This document shows, in pieces, positions 45,855-54,152 of a DNA stretch of 64,000 nucleotides. A model generated the notes under the pieces. The model was not told the DNA's origin, ran no database searches, and saw only the letters and a program-made list of their open reading frames with translations. The stretch is taken from NCBI GenBank assembly GCA_024711025.1, contig JANJTP010000069.1, forward strand, positions 24,393 to 88,392, in the 5' to 3' direction. Made by a program: the position numbers and the translations under genes. How positions within the stretch are numbered: the first letter of the stretch is position 1; each line of letters begins with the position of its first letter. Source of the stretch: Solirubrobacteraceae bacterium (lineage in GTDB: Bacteria > Actinomycetota > Thermoleophilia > Solirubrobacterales > Solirubrobacteraceae).

Positions 45855-46622
45855 ATGAGCGACGAGCTGCGCTACGAGCGGATCGGCGCCGCCGCGGTCG
45901 TGACGATCGACCGCCCGGCGCGGCGCAACGCGATCGACGGGCCGACCGCCGAGCGCCTGCACCAGGCGTACGAGGCGTTCGAGTCCGACGACGCGGCGCG
46001 CGTGCTCGTCCTTACCGGGGCCGGCGGCGTGAGCTTCTGCGCCGGCGCCGACCTGAAGGCGATCGAGACGTTCGCCGGGCGGCTGGACGCCCCGGGCGGG
46101 CCGCTCGGCTTCACGCGACTCGCGGCGAGCAAGCCGGCGATCGCCGCGATCGGCGGCTGGTGCCTCGCGGGCGGCCTCGAGCTCGCGCTGTGGTGCGACC
46201 TGCGGATCGCCGGGAGCGGCGCCCGGCTCGGGCTGCCCGAGCGCCGCTGGGGCGTCCCGCTCATCGACGGCGGCACGCAGCGCCTGCCGCGCGTGGTCGG
46301 CCTGGGCCGGGCGCTCGACATGATCCTCACGGGCAGGATCCTCGACGCCGCCGAGGCGCAGGCGATCGGCCTGGTCACGGAGGTCGTTCCCGACGGCGCC
46401 GAGCTGGCCCGCGCCCTCGAGCTTGCCGAGGCGCTCGCGGCGTTCCCGCAGCAGGCGCTGCTGGCTGACCGACGCGCCGCGCTCGCGGCCAATGGCCTGC
46501 CGCTCTCCGAGGGCCTCGAGCTCGAGGCCGCGGCAGGCCCAGCGGTCTTCCGCGAAGCGCTCGCCGGCGCCGCCCGGTTCGCCGCCGGCGAAGGGCGCGG
46601 CGGCACGGGCGCAGGTGCCTGA
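45855..46622 (+). CDS. Enoyl-CoA hydratase/isomerase (crotonase family)
   Basis: Crotonase-fold protein of 255 aa. The oxyanion-hole motifs FCAGADLKAIE and AIGGWCLAGGLELALWCD are present. Glu144 of rat crotonase is kept (LPERRWGV), while the position of Glu164 is Asp (GRALDMILTG); hydratase activity may therefore be altered. LIDGGTQRLPRVVG is typical. The stop codon lies inside the first unit of a 32-bp tandem repeat, so the last residues GRGGTGAGA are repeat-encoded. Confidence 0.88.
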   Translation: MSDELRYERIGAAAVVTIDRPARRNAIDGPTAERLHQAYEAFESDDAARVLVLTGAGGVSFCAGADLKAIETFAGRLDAPGGPLGFTRLAASKPAIAAIGGWCLAGGLELALWCDLRIAGSGARLGLPERRWGVPLIDGGTQRLPRVVGLGRALDMILTGRILDAAEAQAIGLVTEVVPDGAELARALELAEALAAFPQQALLADRRAALAANGLPLSEGLELEAAAGPAVFREALAGAARFAAGEGRGGTGAGA

Positions 46623-46750
46623 CCGGCCGCGGCGGCGCGGGCGCAGGTGCCTGACCGGGCGCGGCGGCGCGGACGCGGGCGTCCGACCGGGCGCGGCCGC
46701 GCAGACGCGGGCGCCTGACCGGGCGCGGCGGCGCGGGCGGGCGCCTGACC
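46593..46750. repeat. 32-bp tandem repeat, five units
   Basis: Units begin at 46593, 46625, 46657, 46689 and 46721, each resembling GGGCGCGGCGGCGCGGGCGC plus AGGTGCCTGACC. Spacing is 32 bp four times; the last unit is 30 bp. The first unit contains the crotonase TGA stop. Because 32 is not a multiple of 3, copy-number change would shift frames downstream of the stop only. The 82 bp after it lead to the next gene. Confidence 0.85.
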
Positions 46751-46832
46751 GGGCGACGCCCCCAACGGCCTCCGCGCTCCGCGGCGTTAGGCTTGCCGGT
46801 GCGAGACCTGGCAGGGAGCGCGAGGAGAGGCA

Positions 46833-48815
46833 ATGACGACGTACTTCGTGACTGGTGCGACCGGCTTCATCGGACGCAACGTCGTCGAGCGGCTGCTGGA
46901 GCGCGGCGGCGAGATCCACGCTCTCGTCCGCCCCGACGCGGGTGAGCGGCTCGACGAGCTGATCGCGCGCTGGGGCGCTCAGGGGCGCGTCCACCCGGTC
47001 GCCGGCGACCTGCTGCAGCCGCTGCTCGGCGTCGACGGCGGTTGGATCGACGCCCGGCGCGACCGGATCGACCACGTCTTCCACCTCGCGGCGCTCTACG
47101 ACATGACCGCACCCGCGGACATGACCGAAACGCTCAACGTCGGCGGCACGCGCGAGCTCGTCGCGCTCTGCAACGAGCTGCGCGTGGGCAGGCTGCACCA
47201 CGTCTCGTCGGTCGCGGTGGCCGGGTCCTTCAGGGGCTTCTTCCGCGAGGACATGTTCGACGAGGGCCAGCAGCTCCCCTCGCCCTACCACCGGGCCAAG
47301 TTCGAGTCCGAGCGGGTCGTGCGCGAGCAGGCCCGAGTCCCGTGGCGCATCTACCGGCCGTCGATCGTCATCGGCGACTCGCGAACCGGCGAGATGGACA
47401 AGATCGACGGCCCCTACTACTTCTTCAAGGCGATCCAGCGCGCCCGCGACCTGCTGCCGCAGTGGTTCCCGCTGGTCGCGCCGGAGGTCGGGCGCACGAA
47501 CCTCGTGCCGGTCGACTACGTCGCCGACGCGCTCGACGTGCTGGCCCATCGCGAGGGGCTCGACGGCCGCGCCTTCCACCTCGCGGACCCGAGCATGGTG
47601 CCCTCGGGGGAGGCGCTGAACGCGTTCGCCAAGGCCGCGCACGCGCCTCAGCTCGTCGCCCGCGTCGACCGCAGGCTGCTCGACGCGCTGCCCAAGGGCG
47701 TCATCTCGATGCTGATGCAGCTCCCGGCGATGAAGGACGTGCGGCGGGCGATCCTCGCCGACTTCGACATCCCCGACGAGATCATCGAGCACGTCGGCTT
47801 CAGCTGCGAGCTCGACACGCGCGATGCCCAGCAGGCGCTCGCCGGCAGCGGCGTCGAGGTGCCGCCGCTCTCCTCGTACGCCGACCGCATCTGGGACTAC
47901 TGGGAGCGCAACCTCGACCCCGACCTCTTCAGGGACCGCTCGCTGGCCGCGGCGGTGAACGGGCGCACGATCGTCATCACCGGCGCCTCCAGCGGCATCG
48001 GGAAGGCCGGGGCGCTGGCCCTGGCGCGCGCCGGCGGGATCCCGCTGCTCGTTGCGCGTGGCCAGGAGCAGCTGCTGCAGACGAAGGCCGAGATCGAGGA
48101 CGCCGGCGGCACCGCCTACGCGTACACCTGCGACCTGTCCGACATGGACGCGATCGACGCGCTGGTGGAGCGGATGCTCGCCGAGCATCCCGCGATCGAC
48201 ATCGTCGTCAACAACGCGGGCCGCTCGATCCGTCGCTCGATCGCACTGAGCCTCGACCGCTTCCACGACTTCGAGCGCACGATGCAGCTCAACTACTTCG
48301 GCGCGATCAAGCTCGTCATGGGGCTGGTGCCGCACATGCGCGAGCGGCGCTTCGGCCATGTCGTCAACATCAGCTCGATCGGTGCGCAGACCGCCCCGCC
48401 GCGCTTCAGCGCCTACGTCGCCTCGAAGGCCGCGCTCGACGCGTGGACGCGCGTCGCCAGCAGCGAGCTGATCGGCGACAACATCACCTTCACGACGATC
48501 CACATGCCGCTCGTGCGCACCCCGATGATCGCGCCGACGAAGATCTACGAGTCGTTCCCGACGATCTCCCCCACTGAGGCCGGCGAGCTGATCTGCGAGG
48601 CGATCCGCCGCAAGCCCAAGCACATCAACACGCGTCTGGGCACGTTCGGCGAGATCGCGTATGCGCTCGCGCCGAAGGCCGTCGACCAGATCCTGCACAC
48701 GGCCTACAGGGTCTTCCCCGAGTCGGCCGCCTCGAAGGGCGAGCGCGACGCGGGCGAGCGCGCGAGCATGGAGCAGATCGCGATGGCGAACCTCATGAAG
48801 GGGGTCCACTGGTAG
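46833..48815 (+). CDS. Two-domain SDR, AcrA-like fatty acyl-CoA reductase
   Basis: 660-aa protein fusing an extended SDR (NAD-epimerase/acyl reductase, TYFVTGATGFIGRNVVERLL at 3-22, VFHLAALYDM, YHRAKFESERVV) to a classical SDR (TIVITGASSGIGKAG near 375, NISSIGAQ, SAYVASKAALDAW). This arrangement matches mycobacterial AcrA1/Maqu_2220-type reductases that reduce fatty acyl-CoA to aldehyde and then alcohol. Both catalytic tyrosine-lysine pairs are intact. ATG 46833 follows GGAGAGGCA. The 3' end overlaps the convergent deacetylase remnant by 23 bp. A role in wax ester or ether-lipid precursor supply is inferred. Confidence 0.85.
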   Translation: MTTYFVTGATGFIGRNVVERLLERGGEIHALVRPDAGERLDELIARWGAQGRVHPVAGDLLQPLLGVDGGWIDARRDRIDHVFHLAALYDMTAPADMTETLNVGGTRELVALCNELRVGRLHHVSSVAVAGSFRGFFREDMFDEGQQLPSPYHRAKFESERVVREQARVPWRIYRPSIVIGDSRTGEMDKIDGPYYFFKAIQRARDLLPQWFPLVAPEVGRTNLVPVDYVADALDVLAHREGLDGRAFHLADPSMVPSGEALNAFAKAAHAPQLVARVDRRLLDALPKGVISMLMQLPAMKDVRRAILADFDIPDEIIEHVGFSCELDTRDAQQALAGSGVEVPPLSSYADRIWDYWERNLDPDLFRDRSLAAAVNGRTIVITGASSGIGKAGALALARAGGIPLLVARGQEQLLQTKAEIEDAGGTAYAYTCDLSDMDAIDALVERMLAEHPAIDIVVNNAGRSIRRSIALSLDRFHDFERTMQLNYFGAIKLVMGLVPHMRERRFGHVVNISSIGAQTAPPRFSAYVASKAALDAWTRVASSELIGDNITFTTIHMPLVRTPMIAPTKIYESFPTISPTEAGELICEAIRRKPKHINTRLGTFGEIAYALAPKAVDQILHTAYRVFPESAASKGERDAGERASMEQIAMANLMKGVHW

Positions 48816-49363
48816 CGCGTCCACCGGTGGAGGCGCCGCGCACGCGAGCCAGGACCGCCTGCGGCCCGTCGCTGCCGTCGACGCGAATCCGCGGCAGCAC
48901 GAAGCGATCGCCGTCAGGCGCGGCCACGCCGGGATCGACGGTCGTAGCGGCGGAGTAGCCGGCGGCGCGCACCGTCGCGCGCACGCGGGCGTCGTTGCGC
49001 CCGGCCGGGTAGCAGAACGTCGCCACCTTCACCCCCAGCAGCCGCTCGAGGTCGCGCCGCGAGCCGGCGACCTCCGACCGCAGCGAGCGGTCGTCGAGCG
49101 TCGTCAGGTCGGGGTGGGTGCGCGAGTGGGCGCCGATCTCCCAGCCGGCGGCGATCAGGCCGCGGAGCTGCCGCAGCGACAGGCCGCCCGCGAGGCCGAT
49201 GTTCTTCGTCTCGAGGTTCAGCACGCCCGGCCAGCCGGCGGTGCGCAGGATCGGACGCGCACTCACGTAGTGGCTCGTATAGCCGTCGTCGAAGCGCGCG
49301 GCGCAGCCGCTCGCGCTCTGCCGCGCGACGCTCGCGGATGCGCTCGGGGATGGCGCCGCTCAC
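48793..49363 (-). pseudogene. NodB-type polysaccharide deacetylase with internal deletion
   Basis: The C-terminal NodB homology domain is well kept: FDDGYTSHYVSARPIL, GWEIGAHSRTHPDLT, ATFCYPAGRNDARV and VLPRIRVDGSDG. A GTG at 49363 overlaps the HD-gene stop (GTGA) and encodes SGAIPERIRERRAAERERL, the usual basic N-terminus of these proteins, but in a frame shifted by one base from FDDGY. The membrane anchor and linker expected between them are missing. So the gene appears joined by an out-of-frame deletion. A residual ORF from GTG 49266 lacks the metal-binding Asp of the FDDG motif. Confidence 0.75.
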
Positions 49364-50193
49364 AGGCGGAAGACCGGCACGAGCCGCTTCTCGTGCTCTG
49401 CGTCGATCCGCGCCACGACCTCGATGTGCCGCTCCAGCGGCGTGCCGCGCAGCTTGGTCCCGAGCCCCTCGTCGACCTGGAAGATCCCGGCGCTGTTGCT
49501 CATCGCGATCTCGACGCGCACCGCGGTCTCGCGCCCGGGGAGGATCCGCACCTCGTCGATCGCGTACGCGGACAGCGAGTGGATGTTCGTCTCGCCGGCC
49601 TCGAACGGCAGTCGCGCGCGGCCCTTCGCCATGTCGAGCGCGTCGGCGACGCGGACGATCGCGCCCTCGATCGTGAACGGCTCGCCCTTCGAACGATGCG
49701 AGATCACGGCGTGCAGCGCCTCGCCGGCGACGATCGTGCGCTGCGGCTCCTCGTAGATGCCGTCCAGCAGCGCCGGCAATCGGTCGGAGGCGAGGAACAG
49801 CGAGAAGCGCTCGTGGTCGCGGCGGTGGATGGCCATGCCGAGGTCGTGCAGCAGCGCCCCCGCCGCGATCACGACCTCCGCGTCGCGCTCGGTCATGCCG
49901 TGGTCGGCGACGAGCGACGGCTCGACGCCGCGGCGGAACAGCAGCCGCGCCAGGCGCAGCGCGATGTTCGTGACGATCTGGATGTGGACCCAGGAGTGGT
50001 CGGACATCCCCAGGCGCTGCGCGTTGACGCCGGCCAGGTGCCACCAGCCCTTGATCTGCGGATCGTCGTTGACGTTCGCGAGCAGGCGCTCGAGCCGGCG
50101 GTTGCCCCGCGTCGGGAGGCTGACCCGGGCCGCGCCGACCCGCTCGGCGAGCCCTCCTTGGAGAGCGGCCTCCTCGCCTGTGCCCGTGCTCAT
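49360..50193 (-). CDS. HD-domain phosphohydrolase
   Basis: 277-aa protein with HD-type metal ligands: HSWVHIQIVTNIALRL, GALLHDLGMAIHRRDHERFS (the HD pair) and HAVISHRSKGEPFTIEGA with IVRVADALDMAKG. A C-terminal beta-rich segment (VRVEIAMSNSAGIFQVDEG) follows. Start ATG 50193 overlaps the ppk stop (ATGA) and the stop overlaps the next GTG. HD enzymes hydrolyse nucleotides or phosphate esters; its place directly after ppk suggests a polyphosphate- or nucleotide-related role. No Ppx/GppA-type exopolyphosphatase gene is present in this window. Confidence 0.82.
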   Translation of the reverse strand: MSTGTGEEAALQGGLAERVGAARVSLPTRGNRRLERLLANVNDDPQIKGWWHLAGVNAQRLGMSDHSWVHIQIVTNIALRLARLLFRRGVEPSLVADHGMTERDAEVVIAAGALLHDLGMAIHRRDHERFSLFLASDRLPALLDGIYEEPQRTIVAGEALHAVISHRSKGEPFTIEGAIVRVADALDMAKGRARLPFEAGETNIHSLSAYAIDEVRILPGRETAVRVEIAMSNSAGIFQVDEGLGTKLRGTPLERHIEVVARIDAEHEKRLVPVFRL

Positions 50194-52346
50194 GCCTGCG
50201 CTTCGGCGACGCGCCGCAGGGCTCTCGCCATCGACTCGCGCTGAACCGACCGCGCCTCGCCCGGCGATGGCTCGAGGCGCTCCCAGCTGCCGTCGCGTCG
50301 GAGCTCCCAGGCGCCCGTGTTGTCGGCCAGGCAACGATCGAGGATGTCGAGCACCTCGGCCTTGCAGGCCGGGTCGTGGACCGGGGTGACCAGCTCGACG
50401 CGGTTGTCGAGATTGCGGGGCATCAGGTCCGCGGAGCCCATGAAGACCTCGGTCTGGTCGCCGTGGTCGAAGGCGTAGATCCGGGAGTGCTCGAGGAACC
50501 TGCCGACGACCGACACGACGCGAATGCCCTCCGACAGGCCGGGGATCCCCGGAACCAGGCAGCAGATCCCGCGGACGTTGAGGTCGATCGGCACCCCCGC
50601 CTGCGAGGCCCGGTAGAGCGCCTCGATGACCCGCGGGTGCACGAGCGCGTTCATCTTCATCCGCACCGCGGCGCGCTCGCCGGCCCTCGCGGCGACGATC
50701 GTCCGCTCGATCCGCTCGACGATCCCGTCGAGCATGAAGTTCGGCGCCACGAGAACCTCGCGGTAACGCGTCGGGCGTGCGTAGCCCGTCAGGAAGTTGA
50801 ACATGTCGGCGACGTCGGCGCCGAGCCGCTCGTCGCAGGTGAAGAGGCCCAGGTCGGTGTAGAGCCGAGCGGTCTTGGGGTGGTAGTTGCCCGTGCCGAT
50901 GTGGACGTAGCGACGCACGCCGTCGCCCTCGCGGCGCACCACCAGCAGGCACTTCGTGTGCGTCTTCATCGTCGGCAGGCCGTACACGACGTGGACCCCG
51001 GACTCCTCCAGCTTGCGCGCCCAGCCGATGTTCGCGCGCTCATCGAAGCGTGCCTTGAGCTCGACGAGGCAGACCGCCTGCTTGCCGCGCTCGGTGGCCC
51101 GGATCAGCGCCGGCACCAGCGGCGAGTCGTCGGACGTGCGGTAGACGGTCTGCTTGATCGCCAGCACGTCGGGGTCCTCGACCGCCTGGGCGACGAAGCG
51201 CTCGACCGACGTCGCGAACGAGTCATAGGGGTGATGCACGAGCACGTCGCCCTGGCGGATCACGGAGAAGATGCTGTGCCCCTCGGCCTCCGCCTCGGCG
51301 AGCCGCGGCTGCGTGACGGGAGCCCACGGCTCGTCGCGCAGGTTGGCGAGGCCGGGCAGCCCGACGATCTGCAGGAGATCGGTCATGTCGAGCAGGCCCG
51401 GCACCTCGTAGAGCTGCCGCGACTCCACGCGCAGCGCCTCGACGAGCTGCTCGCGCAGCATCGGCGAGAGCCCCGCGTCGACCTCGAGCCGCACGACCTC
51501 GCCGAACGGCCGGCGGCGCAGCTCGGCCTCGACCGCCTCCAGCAGGTCGTCCGCCTCGTCGGAGACCTCGAAGTCCGCGTCGCGCGTGACGCGGAACAGG
51601 CCGTGGTCGACGATCTCCATGCCGGGGAAGAGCTCTCCGAGGTTGTCGCCGATCAGCTCCTCGAGCAGCACGAACGTCGTACCTCCGTCGTCCACCGGGA
51701 CGAACCGCGGCAGGATCTCCTTCGGCACCTTGACCCGCGCGAAGACGGTCTGCTCGGTCTGTGGGTCGCGCACCAGGACGGCGAGACTCAGCGAAAGGTT
51801 CGACATGTACGGGAAGGGGCGGCCGAGCCCGACGGCGAGCGGCGTCAGCACCGGCAGCACCTGGCGCTTGAAGCGCTCGCGCAGCGCCGGGCGCATGTCG
51901 GGCGCCACGTCCGCGCAGTCGATGACCCGGATCCCCCGCTCGGCGAGAGCGGGGCGCAGGACCTCTTCGACCTGGCGTGCCTGGCGGTCGACCTGCGGCT
52001 GGATGCGGGCGCGCAGGACGTCGATCGTCTCGGACGGGTTGAGCCCGGCGCGGCGCTTGTCGACGATCCCGGCGTCGACCTGGTCGTGCAGCCCGGCGAC
52101 GCGGATCATGAAGAACTCGTCGAGGTTCGACGAGAAGATCGCCGCGAACTTGAGCCGCTCGATCAGCGGCTGCGAGGGGTCCTCCGCGAGCTGCAGCACG
52201 CGGTCGTTGAAGTCGACCCACGAGACCTCGCGGTTGAACGACAGCTCCGGGTCGGCGAGGTCGAGCGACCTGCGCGGCGCCGGGAACGGGTCCTCGGCCG
52301 TCGGCACGCCGTACGCGGTTGCCGACGTCTGCTCGGTGTCCGTCAC
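50190..52346 (-). CDS. ppk: Polyphosphate kinase 1
   Basis: PPK1 of 718 aa, making polyphosphate from ATP. N-terminal FNREVSWVDFNDRVLQLAED, the head NLDEFFMIRVAGLHDQV, and the catalytic domain VYRTSDDSPLVPALIRATER are diagnostic. The autophosphorylated His lies in MKTHTKCLLVVRRE, and a second conserved His in GRFLEHSRIYAF. Start ATG 52346 overlaps the CHAD gene upstream by 4 nt; the stop overlaps the HD gene. The operon lies behind a PHO-box-like repeat, so it should respond to phosphate limitation. Confidence 0.95.
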   Translation of the reverse strand: MTDTEQTSATAYGVPTAEDPFPAPRRSLDLADPELSFNREVSWVDFNDRVLQLAEDPSQPLIERLKFAAIFSSNLDEFFMIRVAGLHDQVDAGIVDKRRAGLNPSETIDVLRARIQPQVDRQARQVEEVLRPALAERGIRVIDCADVAPDMRPALRERFKRQVLPVLTPLAVGLGRPFPYMSNLSLSLAVLVRDPQTEQTVFARVKVPKEILPRFVPVDDGGTTFVLLEELIGDNLGELFPGMEIVDHGLFRVTRDADFEVSDEADDLLEAVEAELRRRPFGEVVRLEVDAGLSPMLREQLVEALRVESRQLYEVPGLLDMTDLLQIVGLPGLANLRDEPWAPVTQPRLAEAEAEGHSIFSVIRQGDVLVHHPYDSFATSVERFVAQAVEDPDVLAIKQTVYRTSDDSPLVPALIRATERGKQAVCLVELKARFDERANIGWARKLEESGVHVVYGLPTMKTHTKCLLVVRREGDGVRRYVHIGTGNYHPKTARLYTDLGLFTCDERLGADVADMFNFLTGYARPTRYREVLVAPNFMLDGIVERIERTIVAARAGERAAVRMKMNALVHPRVIEALYRASQAGVPIDLNVRGICCLVPGIPGLSEGIRVVSVVGRFLEHSRIYAFDHGDQTEVFMGSADLMPRNLDNRVELVTPVHDPACKAEVLDILDRCLADNTGAWELRRDGSWERLEPSPGEARSVQRESMARALRRVAEAQA

Positions 52347-53395
52347 GCGCGGTCCTCCGGCGGCTCGTCGGGGTCGGGCGCCGGCGGCCCGGTCGGCGCC
52401 TCGGGCGACCCGATCGGGATCGTCGGGTGGATGCCGCCGTACGGGCGGTGCGCAGGCCGCGACGGCGCCGGCGGTGGCGCGGGCTGCGGCGGCGGCGACG
52501 CCACCGGACCGACCGGCGCCTCAGGCGCGCCGGAGGCCATCGTCGGGGTGAGCGGCGCGGCGCGCCCAGCCGGCGGACCGGCCGGAACGGGCGGCTGCGG
52601 AGGGGGCGACTCCGGAGTGGGCGAATCCGGAGTGGGCGAATCCGGAGTGGGCAACTCGGACGCGGACGGGGCGGGACCGGCGGACGGGGCGAGACCGGCG
52701 GACGGGGCGGGAATGGCGGACGGCACGGCCGGCTCGAGGCGGTGGGACGGTGCAAATCGCACAATCTCAGGTTCAAGTCGAGGCTTAGGCTCAGTCGATC
52801 CGGGCCCCTCCTCCGGTGCGGCGGAGGGCGTATCGGCATCGGGCCGCTCGCGCACCGCGTACTCGAGCCGCGCGCGGAACCCGTCTCGCTCGAGCTCGCG
52901 CCAGAAGGCCGTGAAGCGCTCGTAGAGCAGGTCGCGCCGCGCGCGCAGGTAGATCTCGAGGGTGATCAGGCCTCGCCAGGAGTCGCCGTGCGGCAGCCGC
53001 ACGGCGAGCTGCGGGTCGAGGTCGGGGGCGTCGCCCGCACGGCTGCGCAGCTCGGCGGCGTCGGCGTCGCGCAGCTCGAGCGCGAGCGCCTCGACGCGGG
53101 GAAGCTGCACGTCGCAGTCGTGGATCTCGCCGAGCAGGTCCTGCAGCTCCTTGGCCCGCTTGGCGGCGGTCCGCGCGTACGGTCCGAAGCAGGCGTCGGC
53201 CGTCACCTCGAGCACGTAGCGCAGGCGCTTGGCGGCGATCCGCATGTCGTGCAGCTCGCGAACCGCCCGCGGGTCGAGGACCGCGGGCACGAAGCCGCAC
53301 AGCTCGTCGAGGCGCGTCAGCACGATCCGCTCGGCGTTGTCGGCGAGTGCGCCCTGCGGGTCGAGGCGCTTGACGCGACGAGGCCTCACGATCAC
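52343..53395 (-). CDS. CHAD-domain protein with proline-rich tail
   Basis: 350-aa protein. Residues about 15-205 form a CHAD domain, an alpha-helical fold with basic and His residues that binds polyphosphate (VRELHDMRIAAKRLRYVLEV; GEIHDCDVQLPR). The remaining 145 residues are Pro/Ala/Ser-rich with short repeats (PTPDSPTPDSPTPESPPP). GTG 53395 overlaps the upstream CHAD stop (GTGA), and the end overlaps ppk. CHAD proteins commonly sit on polyphosphate granules. Tail function is unknown. Confidence 0.87.
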   Translation of the reverse strand: MIVRPRRVKRLDPQGALADNAERIVLTRLDELCGFVPAVLDPRAVRELHDMRIAAKRLRYVLEVTADACFGPYARTAAKRAKELQDLLGEIHDCDVQLPRVEALALELRDADAAELRSRAGDAPDLDPQLAVRLPHGDSWRGLITLEIYLRARRDLLYERFTAFWRELERDGFRARLEYAVRERPDADTPSAAPEEGPGSTEPKPRLEPEIVRFAPSHRLEPAVPSAIPAPSAGLAPSAGPAPSASELPTPDSPTPDSPTPESPPPQPPVPAGPPAGRAAPLTPTMASGAPEAPVGPVASPPPQPAPPPAPSRPAHRPYGGIHPTIPIGSPEAPTGPPAPDPDEPPEDRA

Positions 53396-54039
53396 CAGCC
53401 CGTCTCGCTGTCGACGGCGGGCGGCGGCGAGTCGTCGCGCCCGCGGGGGACGTCCCCGGCGTCGACGCGGCCGCCCGGCCCGACTTCGCCGTCCCCGGCG
53501 TCGACGCGGCCGCTCGGCCCGACTTCGCCGTCGCCGACGTCGACTCGATCGCCGTCTCCCGCCCGCCCCTCGGCGTCGCGAGCCAGCTCGAGGAGCCGCT
53601 CACGCAGGCCGTGGCGCTCGGCCTGCGCGAGCGCCGTGCGCAAGGCGGCGTTGGCGGCGTGCTGCTCGGCACGCGTGCGCTCGATGAAGCGCTCGACGCC
53701 GCCGCGCTCGTCCGGCCCGACCGATGCGGCGAACTGCTCGAGCGCGAGCAGCTCGACGTCGGGATCGCGGCGCTCGCCGAGCGCGTCGGCCAGGCGCTTG
53801 ACGTCGCGCAGCACCGGGCGCAGCCGCCTGCGCGGGAAGCACGGCTCGTAGATCTCGAGCACGGCCCGCAGGCGGCGGGTCGCGACGCGCATCGCGTGCA
53901 CGCGCTCGATGTCGCTCGTGTCGAGCACCCCCGCGGCGTGGTCGAAGACCTCCTGCGCGCGGACCTCCACCGTCCGCGCGGCGGCGAGCGCGAACGGAAG
54001 GTCAGCGTCCAGCCCCTTGATCTCCTGTGCCTTGGCCAT
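53392..54039 (-). CDS. CHAD-domain protein, first of tandem pair
   Basis: 215-aa protein with the start of a CHAD domain: IERVHAMRVATRRLRAVLEI and RLADALGERRDPDVELLALE, keeping the His/Arg positions. The C-terminal third is a 13-residue repeat VDxGDGEVGPxGR repeated 2-3 times, ending at GW. ATG 54039 is preferred: it lies about 6 bases after the expected transcription start set by GATACT and the PHO box; ATG 54063 would lie upstream of that -10. It is the first gene of the polyphosphate operon. Confidence 0.82.
   Translation of the reverse strand: MAKAQEIKGLDADLPFALAAARTVEVRAQEVFDHAAGVLDTSDIERVHAMRVATRRLRAVLEIYEPCFPRRRLRPVLRDVKRLADALGERRDPDVELLALEQFAASVGPDERGGVERFIERTRAEQHAANAALRTALAQAERHGLRERLLELARDAEGRAGDGDRVDVGDGEVGPSGRVDAGDGEVGPGGRVDAGDVPRGRDDSPPPAVDSETGW
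53452..53546. repeat. 39-bp tandem repeat within the first CHAD gene
   Basis: Units start at 53452, 53491 and 53530, each 39 bp; the first two are nearly identical (GTCCCCGGCGTCGACGCGG, continuing to GACTTCGCC). The period is 13 codons, so copy-number change keeps the frame. It encodes the Asp/Gly-rich tail of the protein. Confidence 0.8.
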
Positions 54040-54051
54040 CGGAGCCGTCTG

Positions 54052-54093
54052 AGTATCGCGCATGCCGCGCGCCGCGGTGAACGTTCGGTGAAC
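54052..54093 (-). promoter_or_regulatory. PHO-box and -10 of the polyphosphate operon
   Basis: On the minus strand GTTCACC occurs twice, 11 bp apart (plus-strand ggtgaac at 54076-54082 and 54087-54093): GTTCACCGAAC GTTCACCGCGG. This is an exact fit to the GTTCACC core of actinobacterial PHO boxes. Nineteen bases after the second GTTCAC lies GATACT (54057-54052), a plausible -10. Spacing equals that of the pst site within one base. Confidence 0.8.
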
Positions 54094-54152
54094 GAGCCGG
54101 CCGCTCCCCCGCACCGCGCCCCGCGCCCGGCACGTGCGATCATCTTCGGTCG

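Noticed and set aside
46593..46750. 32-bp repeat considered as a CRISPR array
   Set aside because: No spacers; the units are directly adjacent and there are no cas genes.
45678..48824. A 1048-codon open frame on the minus strand opposite the crotonase and AcrA-like genes
   Set aside because: No domain; residues are Arg/Asp/Val-rich as expected for the reverse strand of high-GC genes, and both opposite genes are well recognised.
49360..50193. HD protein first taken for a Ppx/GppA exopolyphosphatase because it follows ppk
   Set aside because: It has HD metal motifs and no ASKHA phosphate-binding loops.
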